Positions 1-6,290 of a DNA stretch of 8,763 nucleotides are shown here, one piece after another. A model generated the notes under the pieces. That model was not told where the DNA came from, made no database searches, and saw nothing but the letters and a program-made list of their open reading frames with translations. Each line of letters starts with the position of its first letter. Positions within the stretch are counted from its first letter, which is position 1. The translations under genes were made by a program, and so were the position numbers. Source of the stretch: an uncultured Clostridia bacterium. GTDB lineage: Bacteria; Bacillota; Clostridia; Oscillospirales; Acutalibacteraceae. The stretch spans positions 1-8,763 of the forward strand of contig CALFPM010000143.1 of assembly GCA_937919155.1 (NCBI GenBank). The letters run 5' to 3'.

Positions 1-269
1 ATGCTGGCACATATCGCTTTAAATGGTATTTTGCGAAATTGACCGACTCTGAATTAAGTGGTACTTATGCATCAAGACTTTATAAAAATAATTCTGCGAC
101 AGGAAGTTTACATTCAGCGAGTGGAGAATGGGGATATAAATCATGTTCAGAAGATGTAACGTGTGCCGCAGGTGATACAATTGAAGTATATGCCCAGTGT
201 AGAAATAGTAGTTATCCCTCTGCTGTTGGAAATTTAACTGCTTGTATTAATTGGGACAATGGATTTTAA
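1..269 (+). CDS. 3' end of an unrecognised beta-rich protein, possibly phage-type
   Basis: The reading frame is open from the window edge (first full codon at 3) to a TAA at 267-269, so this is a 5'-truncated gene of which 88 codons are visible. A TTG at 39 could be read as a start, but no stop separates it from the window edge and the frame reads sensibly upstream (AGTYRFKWYFAK). The protein is rich in Ser, Thr, Gly, Asn and aromatic residues with alternating short strands, has four cysteines after residue 45, and ends in NLTACINWDNGF. It has no membrane segment. This looks like the C-terminal beta-sandwich of a surface or phage tail-type accessory protein; that family guess is from general appearance only. 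Its leucines are mostly TTA, a codon absent from the tarI gene downstream, so it differs in base composition from the polymer locus. No function is assigned. Confidence 0.45.
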   Translation, partial: AGTYRFKWYFAKLTDSELSGTYASRLYKNNSATGSLHSASGEWGYKSCSEDVTCAAGDTIEVYAQCRNSSYPSAVGNLTACINWDNGF

Positions 270-272
270 TTA

Positions 273-280
273 ATGGGGGT
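273..280 (+). promoter_or_regulatory. G-rich ribosome binding site deciding the start at 287
   Basis: The run TGGGGGT lies about seven bases before the ATG at 287. It favours ATG 287 over the in-frame TTG at 251, which sits inside the preceding coding sequence and has no comparable site before it. Confidence 0.5.
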
Positions 281-286
281 AATAAT

Positions 287-892
287 ATGGAAATTATTAT
301 TGTTGACGATGGCTCAACCGATAAAAGGGGTGAAATATGTGATCAATATGCTGAAAAAGACAAAAGAATAAAATATATTGAGGGCAGCGGCAAGGGCGTT
401 GTTGAAAACTTTGAAAACGCCCTGAACAACTGCTCGGGCGACATAATCTTTCTGTGCGATCAGGACGATGTATGGATGGCCGACAAAGTGAGCTGCATTA
501 TGGCGGAAATAGCAAAAGGTGCAGACCTTGTGCTCCACGATGCGGCGGTGACCGATGGCGACCTCAATATCACAGAGCCTTCATTTTTTGCTGTTCACGG
601 TTCAAATGCCGATTTCAAGCACAATCTCATCAGAAACACTTTTGTGGGTTGCTGTATGGCATTCACAAGGCAGGTTATGCTGGATACGCTCCCTTTCCCC
701 AAGGGACTTCCCATGCACGACTGGTGGATTGCACTCGCCGCCATAAAAATGGGTTACAAAGTCACTCTGCTTCAGAAACCGCTTATCAAATGGCGCAGAC
801 ACGGCGGCAATGTGACAGGCGGTAAAACAAGTGCGGTGCAGAAAATCAAATGGCGTTTAAAAATGATTTTGTCTTTGGCGAAAATAAAGTAA
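287..892 (+). CDS. N-terminally truncated family 2 glycosyltransferase (rhamnosyltransferase-like)
   Basis: From ATG 287 the protein is 201 residues. It begins directly at MEIIIVDDGSTD, which in GT2 enzymes is the second beta strand with its nucleotide-binding DDGS motif, normally near residue 30-40. The first strand, its P/T-Y-N motif and the first helix are absent. The rest is intact: DQDDVW at about residues 58-63 is the DXD-type metal/UDP- or TDP-sugar site, HDWWIA at about 144-149 lies in the acceptor/catalytic region, and KWRRHGGNVTGG follows near 167-178. The second half resembles rhamnosyltransferase-type GT2 proteins that add sugars to envelope polysaccharides at the cytoplasmic membrane face. 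The frame can be extended to TTG 251 (213 residues), but that adds only residues encoded by the neighbouring gene's end. Missing part of the donor fold, it may be inactive; a pseudogene remnant is a fair alternative. It heads the plus-strand gene run, 39 bp before the next gene. Confidence 0.75.
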   Translation: MEIIIVDDGSTDKRGEICDQYAEKDKRIKYIEGSGKGVVENFENALNNCSGDIIFLCDQDDVWMADKVSCIMAEIAKGADLVLHDAAVTDGDLNITEPSFFAVHGSNADFKHNLIRNTFVGCCMAFTRQVMLDTLPFPKGLPMHDWWIALAAIKMGYKVTLLQKPLIKWRRHGGNVTGGKTSAVQKIKWRLKMILSLAKIK

Positions 893-893
893 T

Positions 894-916
894 TTTCCAA
901 TTATGTGCCTTGGAAA
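894..916 (+). other. Small inverted repeat covering the ribosome binding site of the next gene
   Basis: TTTCCAA at 894-900 pairs with TTGGAAA at 910-916 around a nine-base loop. The right arm includes the first part of the GGAAAGGA Shine-Dalgarno site (912-919) of the gene starting at 932. The stem is AT-rich and short, and no T-run follows, so a terminator is unlikely. A weak RNA hairpin coupling translation of the two genes is possible. Confidence 0.3.
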
Positions 917-931
917 GGAATATAAATACAT

Positions 932-1696
932 ATGAACAAAACCGTAACAGGTTGTATTGTGACTTATAATAACATTGCCACCATCGGCAATGCGTTAAGC
1001 TCACTTTTCGAACATACAAAAGCGCCATTCCGTCTTTATGTGGTGGATAACGGCTCCACAGACGGAACCGTTGAGCTGATTGAAAAAGAGTATCCTCAGG
1101 TTACACTTATCAGAAGCGGCGCTAATATCGGCTTTGGTGCAGGACACAATATTGTTCTGGACAAGCTGGATTCCGACTACCATGTAATCATCAATCCCGA
1201 CATCATTCTTAAGGATGATGCAATTTCAAAGCTTGCCGATTTTCTTGACAAAAACGAAGATATCGGCATGGCTTCCCCCGAAATCAGATTCCCTGACGGC
1301 AGGCTCCAGATTCTGGGCAAAAAAGCTCCCTGTCTCAAATATCTTGTTGCAAGCAGGATGAGAGGTGACGGCGAGCCAAGCAAACTGCTCAGGGAATACG
1401 CAATGCTTGACCGCGACCTTTCAAAACCCGTTGATATTCAGAACGCCACAGGCTGTTTTATGTTTATCAGAACAGAGCTTTTCAAAAAGCTTGGAGGTTT
1501 TGACAAGCGTTATTTCATGTATTTTGAGGACAGCGACCTCACCCGAAGTGTAAATCTTGAATCAAGAACAGTTTATTGCCCCGAGGCAACTGTTTATCAC
1601 GAATGGGGACGCGAATCCAAAAAGAATTTTAAGCTTAAACTTGTTCAGATTAACTCAATGCTTAATTATTTTGCAAAATGGGGTCTGAAACTTTAA
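932..1696 (+). CDS. Family 2 glycosyltransferase, WbbL/RfbF rhamnosyltransferase-like
   Basis: This is a complete 254-residue GT-A enzyme, usual for the WbbL/RfbF group. CIVTYN (8-13) is the first strand, VDNGSTDGT (38-46) the nucleotide-binding motif and NIGFGAGHN (65-73) the typical helix cap. NPD (88-90) stands in the DXD position, and GGFDKRYFMYFEDSDL (188-203) carries the ED pair of the presumed catalytic base. There are no membrane helices, so it should act at the cytoplasmic membrane face on a lipid-linked acceptor. Family members commonly transfer rhamnose from dTDP-rhamnose, but the sugar cannot be fixed here and no dTDP-rhamnose synthesis genes are in the window. ATG 932 is chosen because GGAAAGGA (912-919) precedes it and the N-terminus matches the family length. 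The gene lies 15 bp before the ABC permease, consistent with one operon. Confidence 0.88.
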   Translation: MNKTVTGCIVTYNNIATIGNALSSLFEHTKAPFRLYVVDNGSTDGTVELIEKEYPQVTLIRSGANIGFGAGHNIVLDKLDSDYHVIINPDIILKDDAISKLADFLDKNEDIGMASPEIRFPDGRLQILGKKAPCLKYLVASRMRGDGEPSKLLREYAMLDRDLSKPVDIQNATGCFMFIRTELFKKLGGFDKRYFMYFEDSDLTRSVNLESRTVYCPEATVYHEWGRESKKNFKLKLVQINSMLNYFAKWGLKL

Positions 1697-1711
1697 GGGA
1701 ATGAAAATTTT

Positions 1712-2521
1712 ATGAAATACTTAAAGAATTTTTACAAGTACAGATATCTCCTCTATGAGATAGTCCGTAAAAATATCAAACTGCAATACAGAAACTCCGT
1801 TCTCGGCATTTTCTGGACATTTTTGCAGCCGCTGCTCACAACAATCGTTCTTGTGCTTGTTTTCGGCGGAATATTCGGCAGAAAAGATGCGGCGATGGTG
1901 AATTACCCCATTTACCTGCTTTGCGGACGACTTATCTATGAGTTTTTCACCCAATCAACCAAAAGGGCAATGCGCTCAATCAGGCTCAGCGCATCGGTCA
2001 TCAAAAAGGTTTATGTGCCGAAGTACATTTACCCTCTTTCGAATGTTATCGCAAATTTCGTAACATTCCTGATTTCCCTGCTGGTACTTGCCTGCTTCAT
2101 CATTTATTTCTACTTCTTCTCAGCAGAGCAGCCCCACATAACTCCGTATATTTTCCTTGCGGTTGTTCCCATTGCAATCCTCCTGCTTCTCAGCGTTGGC
2201 ATCGGTCTTATCCTTTGCACAATGGAGGTTTTCTTCAAGGATGTTGAATATCTTTACGAAGTGTTCTGTATGCTCCTTTTCTACATGACCCCCATTTTCT
2301 ATAAGGTTGAGCAGCTGAACATTGCAAGCAAGGTTATCAGAATGGCACTTATGGCAAACCCGCTTTATTCCGTCACTGAAATGTTCCGCAGCTGTGTTCT
2401 TTACGGAGAAATGTTCAACATCAACCACCTGCTCTATTCTCTTGCATTCAGCCTTGTCTGCATTGTTGCAGGTCTGTGGATGTTCTATAAAAAGCAGGAC
2501 AAATTCATTCTTCACATTTAA
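1712..2521 (+). CDS. tagG: ABC-2 type polysaccharide/teichoic acid export permease (TagG/TarG-like)
   Basis: This 269-residue integral membrane protein has the length of TagG/Wzm permeases. The amphipathic N-terminus leads into YRNSVLGIFWTFLQPL (26-41), the hallmark segment of ABC-2 polyol-phosphate and O-antigen exporters. Hydrophobic segments lie at about 38-55, 111-137, 144-170, 181-197 and 240-258, with one weaker segment near 66-80. MANPLYSVTEMFR (214-226) is the conserved motif between the last helices. It should form a homodimeric channel with two copies of the ATPase encoded immediately downstream, and flip a lipid-linked polymer across the cytoplasmic membrane. The start at 1712 is preceded by AAGGGA (1695-1700), which overlaps the stop of the previous gene. 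The neighbouring ribitol-phosphate genes suggest a teichoic acid substrate, though a capsule-type glycan would use the same permease family. Confidence 0.9.
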   Translation: MKYLKNFYKYRYLLYEIVRKNIKLQYRNSVLGIFWTFLQPLLTTIVLVLVFGGIFGRKDAAMVNYPIYLLCGRLIYEFFTQSTKRAMRSIRLSASVIKKVYVPKYIYPLSNVIANFVTFLISLLVLACFIIYFYFFSAEQPHITPYIFLAVVPIAILLLLSVGIGLILCTMEVFFKDVEYLYEVFCMLLFYMTPIFYKVEQLNIASKVIRMALMANPLYSVTEMFRSCVLYGEMFNINHLLYSLAFSLVCIVAGLWMFYKKQDKFILHI

Positions 2522-2530
2522 AGAAAGGAG
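2521..2530 (+). promoter_or_regulatory. Strong ribosome binding site of the ABC ATPase gene
   Basis: AAGAAAGGAG is close to the full anti-Shine-Dalgarno complement and lies six bases before ATG 2537. It begins on the last base of the permease stop codon and is the strongest site in the run. Confidence 0.7.
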
Positions 2531-2536
2531 TTTTCT

Positions 2537-3280
2537 ATGGCTAAACCCGCTATCACAGTCAGCAATATGAGTATGATGTTCAACCTTAATCAGGAAAAGG
2601 TTGATAATCTCAAAGAATACTTCATAAAGCTCGTCACGAGAAAGCTCCATTTCACCGAATTCTGGGCGCTGAACGATATTTCATTCACCGTTGAAAAAGG
2701 CGACAGAGTGGGCGTTCTCGGCTTTAACGGCGCAGGCAAATCAACACTGCTCAAGGTTATTGCAGGCGTGCTTAAACCCACAAAGGGAAGCGTCACAGTA
2801 AACGGCGTTATCGCTCCGATGCTTGAACTTGGCGCAGGATTCGATATGAATTATTCGGGTAAAGAAAACATCTTTCTTTACGGCGCAACAATGGGCTACT
2901 CAAGAAAGTTCATTGAAGAAAAATATGACGAAATAGTTGAGTTCTCGGAGCTTGGCGATTTCATCAATGTTCCCGTCAAGAATTATTCATCGGGTATGAG
3001 AGCAAGGCTCGGCTTTGCAATCGCAACCGCAGTTCAGCCCGAAATCCTTATTCTGGACGAAGTTCTCTCCGTTGGCGATGCAAAGTTCAGAAAAAAGAGT
3101 GAGGCAAAAATCCGCTCAATGTTCGACAAGGGCATAACCGTTCTTTTCGTTTCACACAGCGTTGAGCAGGTGCTTAACATCTGCAACAAGGCGATTATCC
3201 TTGAAAAAGGCAAACTCATTGCGCAGGGCGATGCAAAAGAAATCTGCGCTAAGTATAACGAAATGGTCAAAGGCAAATAA
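2537..3280 (+). CDS. tagH: ABC transporter ATPase for teichoic acid/polysaccharide export (TagH/TarH-like)
   Basis: The 247-residue protein has every motif of an active ATPase: Walker A GFNGAGKS (62-69), signature SSGMR (151-155), Walker B LILDE (171-175), D-loop SVGD (178-181) and the switch histidine in SHS (His207). The stretch before Walker A (about 20-45, with FWALNDISF following) is the insertion typical of the Wzt/TagH export subfamily rather than of importers. It stops after the nucleotide-binding domain. It lacks both the carbohydrate-binding C-terminal domain found in some Wzt proteins and the long extracytoplasmic extension of B. subtilis TagH. It should pair with the permease 15 bp upstream and power flipping of the lipid-linked polymer at the membrane. 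Confidence 0.92.
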   Translation: MAKPAITVSNMSMMFNLNQEKVDNLKEYFIKLVTRKLHFTEFWALNDISFTVEKGDRVGVLGFNGAGKSTLLKVIAGVLKPTKGSVTVNGVIAPMLELGAGFDMNYSGKENIFLYGATMGYSRKFIEEKYDEIVEFSELGDFINVPVKNYSSGMRARLGFAIATAVQPEILILDEVLSVGDAKFRKKSEAKIRSMFDKGITVLFVSHSVEQVLNICNKAIILEKGKLIAQGDAKEICAKYNEMVKGK

Positions 3281-3297
3281 CAGAAAGGACTGATAAT

Positions 3298-4014
3298 ATG
3301 GTTTTTGCAGCAGTTTTTGCAGGCGGCATCGGAAGCCGCATGGGTAATTCGGACACCCCCAAGCAGTATCTTGAGCTTGGCACAAAGCCCGTTATTATTC
3401 ACACCATTGAAAAGTTTTTTGTCAGCGAAAGAATTGATGAAATTCTTGTGCTTTGCCCCAAAGCATGGGTTGCACACACAAACGCACTCATCAAAAAGCA
3501 TATCCCCGAAGGAAAGAAAGTGACCGTCATTGCAGGCGGTGCCACAAGAAACGGCACCCTTGAAAATGCGATTGCATATATTGAAGAAAATTATGAAACC
3601 AACGAGGACACCGTTATCGTTACCCACGATGCGGTCAGACCTTTCCTCACTCACAGAATTATTGAAGAAAATGTTGATGCCGCCCTCAAATACGGCGCTT
3701 GCGACACTGTTATCCCCGCAACTGACACAATTGTTGAAAGCGCAGACGGCAAAATGATCACTTCAATTCCTGACAGAACAAGAATGTTCCAGGGTCAGAC
3801 TCCCCAGTCTTTCCGCCTTAAGGAACTTGAAAGAGTTCTCGCCTCTCTCACAGAGGATGAAAAGGCAATTCTTACAGATGCTTGCAAAATTTTCTCAATC
3901 AAGAACAAAGATGTTTATATGGTTGAGGGTGAGGTTTTCAACATCAAAATTACCTATCCTTATGATTTGAAAGTTGCTCACACTCTCCTGAAAGGCAAGG
4001 ATTCAAATGATTAA
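3298..4014 (+). CDS. tarI: Ribitol-5-phosphate cytidylyltransferase (TarI-like, IspD superfamily)
   Basis: The predicted reaction is CTP plus D-ribitol 5-phosphate to CDP-ribitol and pyrophosphate, in the cytoplasm. Visible motifs are AGGIGSRMG (8-16), the CTP-binding glycine loop; PKQY (21-24); HDAVRPF (110-116); QGQTPQSF (165-172); TDA (193-195); and NIKITYPYDL (215-224). The length of 238 residues is right for TarI and IspD. IspD (MEP cytidylyltransferase) is the main alternative, but AGGIGSRMG and HTIEKF match TarI better and the next gene is a TarJ-like partner. AGAAAGGA (3282-3289) precedes ATG 3298. The stop overlaps the next gene's start by eight bases, which suggests translational coupling and balanced synthesis of the two CDP-ribitol enzymes. 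Confidence 0.88.
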   Translation: MVFAAVFAGGIGSRMGNSDTPKQYLELGTKPVIIHTIEKFFVSERIDEILVLCPKAWVAHTNALIKKHIPEGKKVTVIAGGATRNGTLENAIAYIEENYETNEDTVIVTHDAVRPFLTHRIIEENVDAALKYGACDTVIPATDTIVESADGKMITSIPDRTRMFQGQTPQSFRLKELERVLASLTEDEKAILTDACKIFSIKNKDVYMVEGEVFNIKITYPYDLKVAHTLLKGKDSND

Positions 4015-5029
4015 TTCAGTTTACAGATTAATCGCCCCGGGTATGATTGAGGTTGCCTGCACGCAGCCCGATATCAAAAACAGCGTTATCCTGCGCCCCG
4101 TTTACCTTTCAATATGCAAGGCAGACCAGCGCTATTATCTGGGCAACAGAAGCCGCGAGGCTCTCAAAGCCAAGCTGCCTATGGCGCTTGTTCACGAGTG
4201 CGTTGCCAAGGTTGTTTATGACCCCACAGGCACATTCAATGTTGGCGAAACCGTTGTGCCCGTGCCAAATATTCCCACGGAAACCGATGAGGTTATTGCA
4301 GAGAATTATCTGCCCTCCAGCCGTTTCTGCTCAAGCGGATATGACGGATTTCTGAGGGATTATATTGATATGCCTGCTGACCACCTTGTTCGTGTGCCCG
4401 ATGGTGTTGACCTCAGAGTTGCATCTTTCAGCGAGCTTATCAGCGTTTGTGTTCACGCAATTGCCCGTTTCGAGAAATTTGCTCACAAGAGAAAAAACTC
4501 AATCGGCATCTGGGGTGACGGCAACGTAGGCTTCATCACCGCACTTGTGCTCAAAGCACTTTATCCTGATGCAAAGCTTTATGTTTTCGGCACGGTTTAT
4601 GACAAGCTTGCTTATTTTTCATTTGCAGACGGCGCATATCACGTTGACCATGTTCCCGAGGGTCTTAAAATTGACCATGCATTTGAATGCGTAGGCGGTG
4701 AAGGCTCCCGTTTTGCCATTGCGCAGATTATTGATATGATTAACCCCGAAGGCTCAATCGGACTTATGGGTGTCAGCGAAAGATTTGTTGATATCAACAC
4801 AAGAATGGTGCTTGAAAAAGGTCTTTCCCTTTTCGGCTCAAGCAGAAGCGGCGTTGAAGATTTTCAAAAAACAATGGATTTGTTGGCGGAACATCCCGAC
4901 ATTGCCGCTTATCTTGAAAACATTATCGGCAGTGTTATCAATATCAGAACAGTGAATGATATTCATGAGGCATTTGCTCAGGATATCAGCCGCCATTTCG
5001 GAAAAACCGTTCTTAAGTGGGATAAATAA
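4007..5029 (+). CDS. tarJ: Ribulose-5-phosphate reductase / ribitol-5-phosphate dehydrogenase (TarJ-like)
   Basis: TarJ reduces D-ribulose 5-phosphate to D-ribitol 5-phosphate with NADPH, feeding TarI. This 340-residue zinc-dependent medium-chain dehydrogenase has the family length. The N-terminal catalytic domain holds the probable zinc ligands Cys37 (in YLSICKADQRYYLGNRS, 33-49), His63-Glu64 (LVHE) and Glu143 (SFSELISV). The four-cysteine structural zinc lobe of classical alcohol dehydrogenases is missing; only Cys108 lies in that region, in SSRFCSSGYDGF, itself a TarJ-like segment. The nucleotide-binding domain starts at GIWGDGNVGF (167-176), with the GxGxxG pattern. The start at 4007 lies inside the end of tarI, with AGGCAAGG (3993-4000) just upstream. 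Related sugar or polyol dehydrogenases are the only real alternative, and the tarI overlap argues against them. Confidence 0.9.
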   Translation: MINSVYRLIAPGMIEVACTQPDIKNSVILRPVYLSICKADQRYYLGNRSREALKAKLPMALVHECVAKVVYDPTGTFNVGETVVPVPNIPTETDEVIAENYLPSSRFCSSGYDGFLRDYIDMPADHLVRVPDGVDLRVASFSELISVCVHAIARFEKFAHKRKNSIGIWGDGNVGFITALVLKALYPDAKLYVFGTVYDKLAYFSFADGAYHVDHVPEGLKIDHAFECVGGEGSRFAIAQIIDMINPEGSIGLMGVSERFVDINTRMVLEKGLSLFGSSRSGVEDFQKTMDLLAEHPDIAAYLENIIGSVINIRTVNDIHEAFAQDISRHFGKTVLKWDK

Positions 5030-5030
5030 A

Positions 5031-6278
5031 ATGAAAATTTCTGTTATCATACCCGCATATAACAGTGAAAATTTCATATCGGAAACTCTTGACTGTCTGC
5101 TGAATCAAACTCTCAAAGACATACAGATTGTTGTTGTTAATGACGGTTCAACAGACAGCACGGGCAAAATAATTGATGCGTATGCGAAAAAGCACGCAAA
5201 TATTCTGCCTGTTTTTCAAGAGAATGCAGGTGTATCCGCGGCGAGGAACAACGGCATTGACCGCGCTGATGGGGAATATATTCTTTTCCTTGACAGCGAT
5301 GATTTGCTGGGCGAAAATGCCCTTGAGCAAATGTGCAATGCCCTTGATGAAACGCAGGCGGATATTGCCCTTTGCAGGGTTGAAAGCTTCGGTATCTCCC
5401 GTTCATCCAATCCTGTTGTTGATTCACTTGTCAGGGATAAAACAATCGATTGCTACGATAAGCGCCTACTGTGGAATTTCCTCGTAAGCAACAAATGCTA
5501 TCGTGCAAAAACTCTGAAAGAAAGCGGCATCCGTTTTCCTGAAATGAAATACAGCGAAGACGGTGCATTCTTTATGCAGCTAATTCACACTGCAAAGCCG
5601 AAAATTACGGGTGTTGAAAATGCAGTGTTCAGATACCGCAGACACACCCTTTCCGTCACTCACAAAGTGAACACCACGCTGCTGCAGGATTTTTCAAAGT
5701 CAATGGATATGATTTATTCCTGTGCTGACAATTATTTCAGCGGCACGGCAGAGGAAAAATCGGATTATCTGCAGGAGATTTTATATAAAAATTATTCTGC
5801 TCTGATAAACGAATTTTACCGATTGTTGTGGGTATCCGAGGGCGATGAAGCTCTTGAATATATGGGCAAAAGACTTGCTTATCTTGAATCGGAAATGAAC
5901 AAAGAAACACTGTCAAGATGCAAGGCTTTGACGAAGGATATCGGCATCCTGCTTTTCAGCAAAACAGAAATTGCAGAAAAGCCTGTTATCAGCGTTATTG
6001 CACAAAATCCAACGGTGGAATTTGTGAAAGATGTATACAGTCAGTCAATGCCCGTTTTTGAGCTTATTTGCGGACAAAATGCCCCCGATTACGAAAACGC
6101 ATTCACTATGCCCCGTGCTCCAAAGGGAAAGATTATCCTTAAATTCAGAGGCAACGAGTGCCCTGACAGCAGACTTTTCAAAGTTATATCACTGCTGAAA
6201 AACTCACCCAAAACAGGCTTTTTGCCCGATTTTCTCATCATTCTCGGCGCAAAAATACTGCTGAAAATAAAAAGATAA
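5031..6278 (+). CDS. Family 2 glycosyltransferase with a C-terminal extension
   Basis: The start is taken at ATG 5031, one base after the tarJ stop, because ISVIIPAYN begins at residue 3 as in nearly all such enzymes. The longer frame back to 4956 would add 25 residues encoded within tarJ. The 415-residue protein has a full GT-A domain: SVIIPAYN (4-11), VNDGSTD (36-42), NAGVSAARNNGI (65-76), DSDD (88-91, DXD) and YSEDGAFF (174-181). It resembles EpsJ/TagA-independent GT2 enzymes of exopolysaccharide and teichoic acid loci; donor and acceptor sugars are unknown. After a mostly helical middle section (about 215-310), residues 317-395 look like a degenerate second copy of the N-terminal GT half-domain. 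There is no transmembrane span, only a hydrophobic, lysine-rich tail (FLIILGAKILLKIKR) that may sit on the membrane. The Shine-Dalgarno match is weak, so translation is probably coupled to tarJ. Confidence 0.87.
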   Translation: MKISVIIPAYNSENFISETLDCLLNQTLKDIQIVVVNDGSTDSTGKIIDAYAKKHANILPVFQENAGVSAARNNGIDRADGEYILFLDSDDLLGENALEQMCNALDETQADIALCRVESFGISRSSNPVVDSLVRDKTIDCYDKRLLWNFLVSNKCYRAKTLKESGIRFPEMKYSEDGAFFMQLIHTAKPKITGVENAVFRYRRHTLSVTHKVNTTLLQDFSKSMDMIYSCADNYFSGTAEEKSDYLQEILYKNYSALINEFYRLLWVSEGDEALEYMGKRLAYLESEMNKETLSRCKALTKDIGILLFSKTEIAEKPVISVIAQNPTVEFVKDVYSQSMPVFELICGQNAPDYENAFTMPRAPKGKIILKFRGNECPDSRLFKVISLLKNSPKTGFLPDFLIILGAKILLKIKR

Positions 6279-6279
6279 C

Positions 6280-6283
6280 GGAG
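6280..6283 (+). promoter_or_regulatory. Ribosome binding site supporting a TTG start at 6291
   Basis: GGAG lies seven bases before TTG 6291. The encoded MKKLFYSLYALFFN is a normal N-terminus for this family, so the rare start codon is accepted. Confidence 0.55.
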
Positions 6284-6290
6284 AATCATC

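Noticed and set aside
1..42. ATG at position 1 as a gene start
   Set aside because: That frame stops at 40-42 after 13 codons. The frame starting at 3 is open and continuous with the protein end.
39..68. TTGACC as a -35 box of an operon promoter
   Set aside because: No acceptable -10 box lies 15-19 bases downstream and the sequence is within an open coding frame.
251..286. TTG 251 as the start of the first glycosyltransferase
   Set aside because: It lies inside the preceding coding sequence with no clear ribosome site. The added residues do not restore the missing first strand of the GT fold.
2120..2650. Minus-strand open frame of 176 codons
   Set aside because: It lies opposite the tagG permease and the start of tagH, both of which have clear family motifs and ribosome sites. 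Its translation, rich in His, Cys and Asn, has the look of an antisense shadow.
3034..3654. Minus-strand open frame of 206 codons
   Set aside because: It spans the tagH-tarI junction antisense, its translation has no recognisable motif, and both sense genes are certain.
4956..5030. Longer N-terminus for the glycosyltransferase starting at 5031
   Set aside because: The extra 25 residues are encoded inside tarJ, and the family N-terminus (MKISVIIPAYN) begins exactly at 5031.
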